From Hermatobates lingyangjiaoensis (taxonomy: Eukaryota; Arthropoda; Insecta; Hemiptera; Hermatobatidae): a DNA stretch of 64,000 bases. Of this stretch, positions 19,468 through 30,961 are shown piece after piece. The stretch is taken from NCBI GenBank assembly GCA_026182355.1, contig JAPFBL010000164.1, positions 1 through 64,000 of the forward strand. The letters run 5' to 3'. The notes beneath the pieces were generated by a model, which did not search any database, was not told where the DNA came from, and saw only the letters and a list, made by a program, of their open reading frames with translations. Numbering within the stretch: the stretch's first letter is position 1; every line of letters begins with the position of its first letter. The translations under genes were made by a program, and so were the position numbers.

Positions 19468-21837
19468 TTACTTAAGAAATTTCCATATAGCCAACTGATT
19501 TGGATCATGGCCTTTCGTTTTTTTGGTTTTCACACTGTAGTCATGAGCAATGTGGTTTTTTCTTAACCATGTTTTAACTGCATCAGTGGGGTCCCATAAA
19601 TCTAATGGAAGGCCAATGAGATTGATAACTATTAGGTCAGCTATATGCTTCACTAAGACTCTACCCCTTTGCTCTGTGTAAATAATATTCATCAGTGAGA
19701 ACAGTCGTTCTGCTTCAGCCGAGCTGATTGCAATTGTGTCAATAATGTTCTTGGCTCTCTTCACACTCTCTGGAACGTGTACATTGCTCCTAAGCACATT
19801 TTCTACAAAATCTCTGAAGTCATTGACAGTTACTTCGTGATGTAACAATTCATTAAGTCTGCCTAGTTTTTTTTCTGCTGTAACCCATGGTACAAGGACA
19901 TCTTCCACATTCCAAGTGTTTTGATCCAACAAGTTAAATAGCTCAAGGAAGTTTTCCTGCTCATTGCTTGTTGTTTTAACATGATCACTAGCGATCAATC
20001 TTTTTTTCATATTTTCTATTATTGCTTCCAGTAGCTTTTGACGAGGTAGGCAAACAAATCTGTGGTTTTCAGTAAACTGGATCTCTTTGAATGCGTCCGA
20101 AGCAACCCTTTCATCAATTTCTTTTTCAAATTTCCCTATATTGTCCTTAAGCAATTCAAATGCTTTAATAGACCTCTTTATGAGGTGTTCACCTCTGAAC
20201 AAAGTTGTGCCTCTTGCTTGGAGGGCATTACTGAGTAATGACATTTCATTTAAAATATCAATCATTAAAGCTAGGTCCTTTAGAAAATTTTTGTTGCACA
20301 GACGGGCAGCCATCCCTGAATATTTTATGCTCGATGAGAAATATATGTATAAGGAAGGGTATGCACGCCACACGGCTACAGCTGATCTCAAGCTGCATGA
20401 TGCCCATCTTGGTCCCAATACTCTACCAATTTTTAATATCTCTTGCCCAAGCTCTTCAGAAATATTGAACAGTTCTCTTTGACTTTTATTAGAATTGTGA
20501 AAAATTGAATATATTTTCTCCATAAATATTTTAAAATGGTTCACCTGTTTGATATCATCCACAGAATCATCTAAAACCAGCTGCAATCGATGGTTCAGGC
20601 AATGCCAGATAACTATATTAGGGAAATCGTTTTGTAGTCTAGTGCCTACTCCTGAATTCCGACCAAGCATGACGCTTGCACCATCTGCACAGAAACCAAC
20701 TAAATTTTGTTTTAGATATTCATTATTAAATCCAGCAGAATTCAAACTATCCAACATAGTATTATAAATTTTATCTGCTCCTTCACTCTCCAACTCCACC
20801 AAATCCAAGAAAATTGTTGGTGAGAGATCTTCATCCTCAACTTTTACAAAAATTACAAGTACAGATTTGCTGGAGATGGTTGAAGCTTCATCTATTATAA
20901 CGCAAATTTTTTTATTTTGTTCAATGATTTTTGCAAATAGTTCACTTTTTATTTCTTTGGCAATGTGATCAACTATTTTGATAGCAGTTTTACGAGAATG
21001 AAGTCCAACACCCATGTCCACCCCATTTTTAATTTGTAGCTCAACCTCATCCTCAATATCAGAAAATGGTCGACTTCGCTTTGCCAAACTGTACACTGTA
21101 TTAAAAACTCTGCATGTGGATTCAATATGCTTATGATTGAATGCATCCATGTTTATTGTAATTTGATCAGCTTCACGATCTTCTAGTTGCGAAAAACAAA
21201 CATTATGCGCTTTTGATGAAAAATTCTCACTCATTTTTTTCCGAAGAGATGCTTGCTGAGTTACAATATCAGAAAATGGTCGACTTCGCATTGCCAAACT
21301 ATACATTGTATTAAAAACTCTGCATGTGGATTCAGTATGTTTATGATTGAATGCATCCATGCATTTTGCAATTTCATCAGCTGCACGATCTTGTAGTCGT
21401 GAAAAACAAATATTATGTGCTTTTGATGAAAAATGCTCACTCATTTTTTTCCGGAGAGATGCTTGCTGAATTATTTTATCTCTACCCGAAGCTGCAATAT
21501 TGCAGGTTTTCCACTCTAGTGACACATGAGATCCCTTCATGTTTACAGAGTCGAATTTTGCACAGTGATTACAGCCAAGTTTTTTATTACGAACAATCAA
21601 TCCATCATATTTTTTCCTGAAATTGTCATACTGTTCATTGTTCCAACAGTCTGGAATAGCATCTACCTTATCACAACATTGCACTGTTGGCACGTCATAT
21701 TTTGCACCAGCATTTCCCCCATCTATGACACCACTGGATGTAGAAATTTCACCCTTAGTTGACTGTTGTTCTGAAATTTCGACTCTAGGGATTTTTGTCA
21801 CAAAGCCAAATCCCGGTAAACTCTGTTGCCTCTTCAT
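19468..21837 (-). CDS. hAT-family transposase, 789 aa
   Basis: An uninterrupted single-exon frame starting MKRQQSLPGFGF. A CxxC pair (C89, C92) with H135 and H141 (HFSSKAH) forms a TTF/BED-like zinc finger. Residues 124-193 and 194-263 are a 70-residue tandem duplication. The second copy has Asn in place of H135, so only the first can complete the finger. The catalytic domain includes IIDEAST (about 314-320), GFCADGASVMLGRNSGV (381-397) and WHCLNHRLQL (411-420). The C-terminal hATC dimerisation region starts ISSAEAERLFS at about 704. The start KRQ-x-SLPGFGF and the overall domain order resemble the KIAA1586/ZMYM6-like branch, from memory of the family. The enzyme would bind the CAGTG termini and cut and paste the element. 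The intact frame suggests recent activity or retained function. Confidence 0.85.
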   Translation of the reverse strand: MKRQQSLPGFGFVTKIPRVEISEQQSTKGEISTSSGVIDGGNAGAKYDVPTVQCCDKVDAIPDCWNNEQYDNFRKKYDGLIVRNKKLGCNHCAKFDSVNMKGSHVSLEWKTCNIAASGRDKIIQQASLRKKMSEHFSSKAHNICFSRLQDRAADEIAKCMDAFNHKHTESTCRVFNTMYSLAMRSRPFSDIVTQQASLRKKMSENFSSKAHNVCFSQLEDREADQITINMDAFNHKHIESTCRVFNTVYSLAKRSRPFSDIEDEVELQIKNGVDMGVGLHSRKTAIKIVDHIAKEIKSELFAKIIEQNKKICVIIDEASTISSKSVLVIFVKVEDEDLSPTIFLDLVELESEGADKIYNTMLDSLNSAGFNNEYLKQNLVGFCADGASVMLGRNSGVGTRLQNDFPNIVIWHCLNHRLQLVLDDSVDDIKQVNHFKIFMEKIYSIFHNSNKSQRELFNISEELGQEILKIGRVLGPRWASCSLRSAVAVWRAYPSLYIYFSSSIKYSGMAARLCNKNFLKDLALMIDILNEMSLLSNALQARGTTLFRGEHLIKRSIKAFELLKDNIGKFEKEIDERVASDAFKEIQFTENHRFVCLPRQKLLEAIIENMKKRLIASDHVKTTSNEQENFLELFNLLDQNTWNVEDVLVPWVTAEKKLGRLNELLHHEVTVNDFRDFVENVLRSNVHVPESVKRAKNIIDTIAISSAEAERLFSLMNIIYTEQRGRVLVKHIADLIVINLIGLPLDLWDPTDAVKTWLRKNHIAHDYSVKTKKTKGHDPNQLAIWKFLK
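21055..21474 (-). repeat. 210-bp tandem duplication inside the transposase gene
   Basis: Two blocks of exactly 210 bp (21055-21264 and 21265-21474) both start 'aatatcagaaaatggtcgac' on the plus strand. They differ at a substantial fraction of sites, yet both keep the frame open. Each encodes a block running from QQASLRKKMSE to RSRPFSDI. Confidence 0.85.
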
Positions 21838-22761
21838 TATGGCCTTGGATTCTGAAATTTAAAAAAAATTCAATAATTTCCTATTTAAAAGCAACACAAA
21901 AACATAGCAGATCTACTTTCAGTTTTCAGTATGTTCATTATATAATATATGAACAAGTAGCTAGACCTATGTAGTTTTCTGTAGAGCTCCCTACTGGAAA
22001 AAAATCAGTGTTACTGGAAATTTTTTTTCTGCATTTCACATATAGGATTTTTTTTACAAATTTCACAATAGCCATACTTTCACAGTAATTATACAGAAAA
22101 TTTCTTTTAAAAAAAATCCCTCTCTCCCAACTGAAAATTTATTCTTCTAAGTTATATATGGAAGGAAACAAATTTTTTTTTCAAATGGCCTAATATAAAT
22201 TTAAAACTAGGCCTAAGACCTAAATTAAATCTAGACGATTAGGCCTACAAGAATCTCTAAAATTTGAAGTAGATCTATTAGTGTGACCGTTATTTGATAA
22301 ATGTTAACGTTAGAATAACAAATCAGATTCTGTCATAATAATATAAACATTCACTAGATTTAGCCCCTGTTATTAAATATTAAATCTAGGTCTTCATCAA
22401 GAGTCCAAGACAAACGTAGAGATAAGAAAATCTAAACAAACACTTACTTTAATCTGGCGATTTCAGGAAATTAGATCTAAAAACAATATTTGATTCAGAA
22501 CTAAAAGTTAAAACTAGGCCTAATGTAGGCTAGACCAAGTCAACATCTGCATTGTCATGAGCAGTTTGAGCACTGTAACAGTTACGCAAACGATACTAAA
22601 TTGTTTAGTTATATATAGGCTATATACATGCACAAGTTATGTGAATCACGCGACACTTGTGTAGTTTGATAGTGGGCTAATTAATACAGGTCTGAATAGG
22701 AGTTTACGTAATTTTAACAACCGGTTCGTCGAACTCAAAATATTTTAAGCACCGGTTCGGC

Positions 22762-22776
22762 TGAATCCCATCACTG
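22762..22776. repeat. hAT right terminal inverted repeat
   Basis: Reading inward on the minus strand it begins CAGTGATGGGATTCA. It is followed at once by CTTGTAAAG and the satellite. Confidence 0.65.
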
Positions 22777-23640
22777 CTTGTAAAGCACCTTGTACAGCCT
22801 GAAAAGCATTAAGCTCCTATAAGGAAGACGGTAGAATTAAACAAAACCACACTTATAGCTGCTTACAAAGCACCTTGTACAGCTTCTTGAAAAGCATTAA
22901 GCTCCTATAAAGAAGACGGTAGAATTAAACAAAACCACACTTATAGCTGCTTACAAAGCACCTTGTACAGCTTCTTGAAAAGCATTAAGCTCCTATAAGG
23001 AAGACGGTAGAATTAAACAAAACCACACTTATAGCTGCTTACAAAGCACCTTGTACAGCTTCTTGAAAAGCATTAAGCTCCTATAAGGAAGACGGTAGAA
23101 TTAAACAAAACCACACTTATAGCTGCTTACAAAGCACCTTGTACAGCTTCTTGAAAAGCATTAAGCTCCTATAAGGAAGACGGTAGAAGTAAACAAAACC
23201 ACACTTATAGCTGCTTACAAAGCACCTTGTACAGCTTCTTGAAAAGCATTAAGCTCCTATAAGGAAGACGGTAGAATTAAACAAAACCACACTTATAGCT
23301 GCTTACAAAGCACCTTGTACAGCTTCTTGAAAAGCATTAAGCTCCTGTAAGGAAGACGGTAGAAGTAAACAAAACCACACTTATAGCTGCTTACCCTTGG
23401 GTTAGGAGTTATGGCTTCTATAAGGAAGACGTAACCTAACTACACCTATAGGTCCTTAAACTTATAAGCAGCCTATACAATTCGAAAATAATGAAGCCTC
23501 TACAAGCGAGACGTTGGAAAAAATAAAATTTACTTATTGATACTTAACCTTGTAAGTATCTTGTACACTTGTAAGCATCTTATAAAGCCCGAAAGGCGTT
23601 AGGCCTATATAAGAGAAGGTATTGAAAAAAAAAACCAACA
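22777..23640. repeat. 88-bp satellite, right block
   Basis: About seven nearly identical 88-bp units (cttgtacagcttcttgaaaa, gcattaagctcctataagga, agacggtagaattaaac, ccacacttatagctgctta) followed from 23395 by diverged units. It is the same family as the block left of the hAT element, but it is a different and more homogeneous subtype (cttcttga insert, agacggtagaa). Confidence 0.85.
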
Positions 23641-24567
23641 GAGACTTCCAAAACTGATATAAATAACAAACATATCCATTTCAATATAAAATACAAAACA
23701 ATGTTGAATATTTGAGGAAAAAAACAAAATGTCGAATAGTCTCCTCTATTAGGAGACTAGTATATCATTTTAGTATAAGTCTTTTTCCTTGACTTCAACC
23801 TTTCGCTGAACTTATCGAAACCAGGAAGTTTGATATGAGTATATTTTAAAATAGTGACGTAAAAATAAAATCTCCTATCTAAATAAAGCAAAATAAATTA
23901 CAAGTTTAAACACTTTATTTTAAGAAACGAAACCTTAGAGTATATGAAATTATCATTTAAATTGTAAGGAGAAACGAATTCAACAGTTTCAAGTTTCTTA
24001 TAATGAGGCAAGGAAAATTAATCCACCAAAAAAAAAAAATACCACAGTTACATAAGAAATGTAATGTCAGGACATAGTTTTCTAAGCAGCGGGAACAACC
24101 CACCACATTTGATCTTTACCGCATCACAGCCAAACTGGACTAGTGTGGGTAGAATGAAGGCCTGATGATGTCACACAGATTTCAACAAAACTACAAAGCC
24201 TACCGCTTTACTTTTGTTTTAGAATTCAGGGTCATTGGAACTTTTTCATAAACTATAACAATTATTATATTTTGTTCACTTTAAGGATATCCTAATTTTA
24301 TTTTTCAGTATTCTCTTATTGCAAACTGTAACTAAAAGATTATATTCACTCTTGAAGTCAAAGATAGAATAAAATTGTGGCAGGTAACCTTTTAAATGAT
24401 TTTAAGCTCATGGTACTCCAAACCACAATTTTCCCTAACGTTGTCAGCATAATAACACGATAACACAAGTTCTCTTATAAAGACCTTGTCGCCTTGTAGT
24501 CTCCAAAAGTTATGACCCTATATAACATGATTATGCCAGGCTTCTTATGGCACCAGTTCACCCACTC
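23641..24567. other. Stretch without recognisable gene
   Basis: AT-rich, nothing recognised. A slightly GC-richer patch at about 24080-24200 has no coding signature. Confidence 0.4.
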
Positions 24568-27500
24568 CTATACAGTATAACACTATCACTCTAATATGAC
24601 TTCATATCTTGATCTTCTCGGGTAATCTGTGGTCCTTAGTTCACACACACCCCCTATATTTATAACACTATCACTCTAATATGACTTTATATCTTGATCT
24701 TCTCGGGTAATCTGTGGTCCTTAGTTCACACACACCCCCTATATTTATAACACTATCACTCTAATACGACTCCATATCTTGATCTTCTCGGGTACCCTGA
24801 GGTCCGTGGTTCACACACCTCCTATATAGCATAACACTATCACTCTAATACGACTCCATATCTTAATCTTCTCGGGTACCCTGAGGTCCATGGTTCACAC
24901 ACACCCTATATAGCATAACACTATCACTCTACTACGACTCCATATCTTGATCTTCTCGGGTACCCTGAGGTCCGTGGTTCACACACACCCTATATAGCAT
25001 AACACTATCACTCTAATACGACTCCATATCTTGATCTTCTCGGGTACCCTGAGGTCCGTGGTTCACACACACCCTATATAGCATAACACTATCACTCTAA
25101 TACGACTCCATATCTTGATCTTCTCGGGTACCCTGAGGTCCGTGGTTCATACACACCCTATATAGCATAACACTATCACTCTAATACGACTCAATATCTT
25201 GATCTTCTCGGGTACCCTGAGGTCCGTGGTTCATACACACCCTATATAGCATAACACTATCACTCTAATACGACTCAATATCTTGATCTTCCCGGGTACC
25301 CTAAGGTCCGTGGTTCACACACACCCTATATAGCATAACACTATCACTCTAATACGACTCAATATCTTGATCTTACCGGGTACCCTGAGGTCCGTGGTTC
25401 ATACACACCCTATATAGCATAACACTATCACTCTAATACGACTCAATATCTTGATCTTCCCGGGTACCCTAAGGTCCGTGGTTCACACACACCCTATATA
25501 GCATAACACTATCACTCTAATACGACTCCATATCTTGATCTTACCGGGTACCCTAAGGTCCGTGGTTCATACACACCCTATATAGCATAACACTATCACT
25601 CTAATACGACTCCATATCTTAATCTTCTCGGGTACCCTAAGGTCCGTGGTTCACACACACCCTATATAGCATAACACTATCACTCTAATACGACTCCATA
25701 TCTTGATCTTACCGGGTACCCTGAGGTCCGTGGTCATACACACCTATAGCATAAACTATCACTCTAATACGACTCATATCTTGATTCCGTACTAGGCCGT
25801 GGTCACACACCTATATAGCATAACACTATCACTCTAATACGACTCCATATCTTGATCTTACCGGGTACCCTAAGGTCCGTGGTTCACACACCTCCTATAT
25901 AGCATAACACTATCACTCTAATACGACTCAATATCTTGATCTTCCCGGGTACCCTGAGGTCCGTGGTTCACACACACCCTATATAGCATAACACTATCAC
26001 TCTAATACGACTCAATATCTTGATCTTCTCGGGTACCCTGAGGTCCGTGGTTCACACACACTCCTATATAGCATAACACTATCACTCTAATACGACTCAA
26101 TATCTTGATCTTCTCGGGTACCCTGAGGTCCGTAGTTCACACACCTCCTATATAGCATAACACTATCACTCTAATACGACTCAATATCTTGATCTTACCG
26201 GGTACCCTGAGGTCCGTGGTTCACACACACCCCCTATATTTATAACACTATCACTCTAATACGACTCCATATCTTGATCTTCTCGGGTACCCTGAGGTCC
26301 GTGGTTCACACACACCCTATATAGCATAACACTATCACTCTAATACGACTCAATATCTTGATCTTCCCGGGTACCCTGAGATCCGTAGTTCACACACCTC
26401 CTATATAGCATAACACTATCACTCTAATACGACTCAATATCTTGATCTTACCGGGTACCCTGAGGTCCGTGGTTCACACACCTCCTATATAGCATAACAC
26501 TATCACTCTAATACGACTCCATATCTTGATCTTCCCGGGTACCCTGAGGTCCGTGGTTCATACACACCCTATATAGCATAACACTATCACTCTAATACGA
26601 CTCCATATCTTGATCTTCTCGGGTACCCTGAGGTCCGTGGTTCACACACCTCCTATATAGCATAACACTATCACTCTAATACGACTCAATATCTTGATCT
26701 TCTCGGGTACCCTAAGGTCCGTGGTTCATACACACCCTATATAGCATAACACTATCACTCTAATACGACTCCATATCTTGATCTTACCGGGTACCCTGAG
26801 GTCCGTGGTTCACACACCTCCTATATAGCATAACACTATCACTCTAATACGACTCAATATCTTGATCTTACCGGGTACCCTGAGGTCCGGGGTTCACACA
26901 CCCTATATAGCATAACACTATCACTCTAATACGACTCCATATCTTGATCTTACCGGGTACCCTGAGGTCCGTGGTTCACACACCTCCTATATAGCATAAC
27001 ACTATCACTCTAATACGACTCAATATCTTGATCTTACCGGGTACCCTGAGGTCCGGGGTTCACACACACCCTATATAGCATAACACTATCACTCTAATAC
27101 GACTCAATATCTTGATCTTACCGGGTACCCTGAGGTCCGTGGTTCATACACACCCTATATAGCATAACACTATCACTCTAATACGACTCCATATCTTGAT
27201 CTTACCGGGTACCCTGAGGTCCGTGGTTCACACACCTCCTATATAGCATAACACTATCACTCTAATACGACTCCATATCTTGATCTTACCGGGTACCCTA
27301 AGGTCCGGGGTTCACACACACCCTATATAGCATAACACTATCACTCTAATACGACTCAATATCTTGATCTTCCCGGGTACCCTGAGGTCCGTGGTTCACA
27401 CACACCCTATATAGCATAACACTATCACTCTACTACGACTCCATATCTTGATCTTCTCGGGTACCCTAAGGTCCGGGGTTCACACACACCCTATATAGCA

Positions 27501-27628
27501 TAACACTATCACTCTAATACGACTCCATATCTTGATCTTCTCGGGTACCCTGAGGTCCGTGGTTCACACACACCCTATATAGCATAACACTATCACTCTA
27601 CTACGACTCCATATCTTGATCTTCTCGG
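24568..27628. repeat. 84-bp satellite array, about 36 copies
   Basis: The unit is close to 84 bp: 'ctatatagcataacactatc', 'actctaatacgactcca', 'tatcttgatcttctcgggta', 'ccctgaggtccgtggttcac' and a variable CA-rich end. Variation is limited to a few positions (ccatatc or caatatc, tctcggg or taccggg, ctgagg or ctaagg, acaccc or acctcc). The first three units (24568-24760) are the most diverged. Most units carry GGTACC. There are no spacers and no open frame. Confidence 0.92.
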
Positions 27629-27639
27629 ATCTTGAGGAT

Positions 27640-28150
27640 TTTGATCCAAAAAAATTACATCCTGTTTATAGGCCGACGTTTCGCCAAAAATTGTTTGGCA
27701 TTTTTAAGGCTTCTTTTTGAGGAAGAAACTATTTACGTTCACTCTTTGTATCTGATACGATGCTTAGATAGATGTATTTTTACATCATCCTCAGATGCAA
27801 TAAAAACAAGATTACCTTTTTTTTAAAAAAAAAAACGATACTTAATTTCAGTAAGGACAACAATAATAACATTACATCGTTAATATACGTTATATTAACA
27901 TGACAAAATAAGTATACGGTGTTTCTTTTTTATGTAATAATCCAAAATAACTGCTTAGCATTACTTTGGAATACGTAAGGATTCCAATCTTCTCTTATTT
28001 TGTTATAAACACAACCAATACTACTTGAATTTTTCAACACATCTTGAAGCCTAATATTGTGGCCAATTTTTTTTTGCAGCCTTGAGTATGATGTAAAAAT
28101 ACATCGAAATGTTGGCCAAACGGAGTATTTCATTTTAAAGACCTAGCCCT
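27640..28150. mobile_element. Decayed PLE ends, ACGT type
   Basis: On the minus strand at 27670-27715 the sequence reads ...TTTGGCGAAACGTCGGCC. On the plus strand at 28080-28118 it reads GATGTAAAAATACATCGAAATGTTGGCC. Stem II and GAAA(C/T)GT are visible in both, but the CUGANGA cores are lost. The two again point outward. The outer bits 'gaggattttgatccaaaaa' and 'cattttaaagacctag' may be element termini. Confidence 0.45.
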
Positions 28151-30170
28151 GAACAACAAACTTACTAACCACTGTGGTATATATTTCCTTCAGATCTGTT
28201 AGACAAGAAGTGTTAGTACATATCGCACCCCATGGTGAATATTCATTCCTTGGAGTCGGTTCTGCACTTTTAATGTTAGGCACTAAATTGAAAACGATGT
28301 CAAAACTTCTAGAACATCGTATCTTCACAGTGCCATGTTTCCAACTGCTTGGTAACTAACTTCTACATCGGAATATTCGACCAAAAGTGCTTACACTTTA
28401 TTGAGATGAAATAATCCAAAACCATACATTTCAATTTCCACTATAAGTCAACATAAATGAAGGATATTCCATCTGAACATATGATACACTATATTATTCA
28501 CCCGAATGATTCATTAGTTTGTTCTAGCAAAGGGTCAGTAATCAGGATTTTAATAAATTGATATTTACTATGATATTTGAGTAAATATCTTAGCAGGAGA
28601 TTTAATACAAAAAATTGTTAGTAATTAGCAGATATGGAACTCTTGATATCTGCTTTCAAATGTTTGGAAACAAGTGATATTTGTTTCCAAAAATAATGAT
28701 TGAGTAGCTTAAAAAGAATCTTAAAGTTGATTAAATTGCACTCTGTATAGCAAAAAATATTACACAAGAAACAATATATTAATTTTAAATGTATAATAAT
28801 AATCATTAAGGTGGTTCGAAATAATGTACTTTTTCCATTGAACTATTTTTCCAAAGAATTCTATTAGGATTATAAAATTTCATTAAGCTGTTCATGTTAG
28901 AAGTATTAGGCAAAACCAATGTGTGGAAATTCAAAAATATTGCAATGTAGCACATGGACAGAGCCAGTTTGATTATTTGTCATGCAGTTTTAAAGCTATT
29001 ATAGTATAAAATATTCATAACGACTACAATTAATGATATTGAGATAATTTATTCAAACATTGACTTGTCATATTAATAGTAACTTCATAAAAGTACTGAG
29101 TATTCATTTATAACACTGAATGGATGATAAAATACACAATAAATAGATGATATTAATAATGCATAATTCATAAAAAGTTATTGCAAACAAATGACATGTC
29201 AGATAACTTTAGAAAAACATTAAAAATTCAAAGTAATGATGATAAAATACTGCATAAATAGCTATATGATAAACAGAAGGTTGCTAAAGAATAATGTAAA
29301 GAAATTAATGACATTGAAAGAATTCATTTTCAGCTGGCTAGTCTGCCGTGAATTTCACTTTCTAGTGGTTTCTAATCCTGTTTTCACTTGTCAACTCAAT
29401 TGAATACCTCCAATAGGAACAACATAACCAACTCGATTTCTACTTTATGGTTTTAACTATATATATATGAACATATAGTATACATATATATAGTAAATTC
29501 TTTTTTAAAAAAAAAGCTATACAATTATTTCAATAGATCAATGAATGCTTCCGTAGATTATATTCACTTCAGAACATAATTTATTCAAATATTCAGGAAA
29601 GAGCATATAATATCAAGCAAACCGTAAATCAAACCATATCAACTAAAACCGTTAATACTGATGAAGAAACTTGAAAACTTAATTAGTTCACACTTTCTTG
29701 ATACCATTATACATAATATTAAAAATTAACCGTCCTTTAAAACCATACTTGATGAGAGAAACCCAAGCAGTAAATAGCAATAGATATAACATTTTAAGTA
29801 TAAAGACATGTTTAAGTATACTGACATGTTTAAGTATAAAGAGCTAAGGAACGAATTATTCAGGTGTTATGACATTTACAAAACACCTGAAAGAGAATTA
29901 AACAAAAGTTTAATTCCGTTAAAGTGTCAGCTACATTTCATAAATAATAGCACATTCAAAAATAACAAATTTTGAAATAGGTCATTTGAAGTACAAATGA
30001 AGAACTTCATAGTTAATAAATCTACTTTTACGTTAGCAATAAACATTTAATTTACCATATAAGAAAGATATTTAACAAAATATAAGGTGAGCATCAAAAC
30101 AATAATAATGAACTAATCAAAAAAAGTGCTAAGCACAGAAATAGGTCAAGTCAATGAGAATCCAACTTAC
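28151..30170. other. AT-rich stretch, probably intron 1 of the LST2-like gene
   Basis: I see no second exon of the LST2-like gene and no repeat family here. A GC-richer patch (28160-28330) is open on both strands without a domain. The stretch is assigned to the intron only because the exon at 30171 has a splice donor pointing left. Confidence 0.35.
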
Positions 30171-30209
30171 TCTTGGTTTATAAAGCCATTTTCTAAAGGA
30201 ATCCATCAT
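30171..30209 (-). CDS. First coding exon of an LST2/ZFYVE28-like gene (partial)
   Basis: The minus strand reads ATG ATG in a good start context (CACC before the first ATG), encodes MMDSFRKWLYKPR and then meets GTAAGT, a consensus splice donor, at 30170. FRKWLYKP at the very N-terminus is characteristic of lateral signalling target protein 2 (ZFYVE28 in vertebrates, Lst in flies), a FYVE-domain endosomal protein that dampens EGF receptor signalling. Thirteen codons in one exon fits a short first exon. An in-frame ATG five codons upstream (30218) could also serve (MFT then MMDSF). No downstream exon (LLARF...AAELDSFDGR in the family) is visible to the left, so intron 1 would exceed 30 kb, or the exon is isolated. 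The call rests on one short motif plus the donor. Confidence 0.5.
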
Positions 30210-30480
30210 GGTGAACATTTGTAACATCACCGCTAAGAAACGTCGAAATAATAAAACACCTCTATTGAACAGTAAAACATTTTAGGACCGTCTAAGCGAC
30301 ATTTGAAGTGAACACGAAGAACGAACCTGTGCACATGGAATCGACTGACAGGATAATGTAAACACGGCTGATAAAATGGCGATGATAGCAGCTGTCAGAC
30401 ATGCGTGCGCAACAATATTTCTCATTACCATCGACAGATAACACTACTGCTCGGTTACATTTCTGGAGGGAATTTTCAAA
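30210..30480 (-). promoter_or_regulatory. CpG-rich stretch, candidate 5' UTR/promoter
   Basis: About a dozen CpG dinucleotides fall within roughly 230 bp (e.g. gcgtgcgc at 30402, ggcgat at 30378), far above the surrounding AT-rich DNA. It lies directly upstream of the LST2-like start codon. A 63-codon minus-strand frame here (30292-30483) shows no domain and may be an upstream frame only. Confidence 0.35.
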
Positions 30481-30961
30481 CAAAATGAACTAACTGCAAA
30501 CAATGCTTTAATGATTTTTATTTCTTTTGATAAAGTGTGATTTCAGTTCATTTTTTTAACATTTTAGAAAATTCTATATTTTCTTCTCCATTTGACAAGA
30601 GTTGTCACTTGAAGTAGCAAGATACTAAAAATCAGAATACCCTTGATGTATAGCTTCCTTCATAGCTAATTCTAACTAAACAAAAGTTTTACAAAAGAAT
30701 TATGGAAAGAAAATATTCTGAAAATAGATTGATAAAGAACTTTAGAAAATCTGAATCAAACAACATCAAACAAAATTTTAAATATACATAAAAAAGATAT
30801 TCTTAACAAACATTTTCTAAATTCTAAAGAAAAATGTTATTCTAAAATTCAAAATTTAAAGAAATCACAATCTAAATACACTATTTTAAGTCAACACCTC
30901 CTTATAAACTATATTCTTAGTTTTTCCTTCTGTGCAAGAATAACAAGATTATTTGGGTTTC

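Larger units (their letters stand above)
18960..22776 (-). mobile_element. hAT transposon, apparently complete
   Basis: The element is 3817 bp. It starts with CAGTTGTGGGATTT and ends in the inverted form of CAGTGATGGGATTC, so the termini match at 12 of 14 positions. It is flanked by near-identical 9-bp copies and lies inside an 88-bp satellite that resumes on the other side. It carries one uninterrupted transposase gene on the minus strand. Features in common with the hAT superfamily are the CAGTG termini, a short target duplication, an N-terminal zinc finger and a C-terminal dimerisation region. The 5' flank of the gene (21838-22776) and the 3' flank (18960-19467) are AT-rich and hold nothing else I recognise. 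Confidence 0.8.

Noticed and set aside
20087..21862. Plus-strand open frames opposite the hAT transposase
   Set aside because: Antisense shadows of a long coding sequence with clear domains on the minus strand.
24568..27628. CRISPR-like array
   Set aside because: 84-bp units are contiguous without unique spacers, and the DNA is eukaryotic. It is a satellite.
30292..30483. 63-codon minus-strand protein
   Set aside because: No domain. It lies in the CpG-rich region upstream of the LST2-like start and is more likely untranslated leader or promoter.
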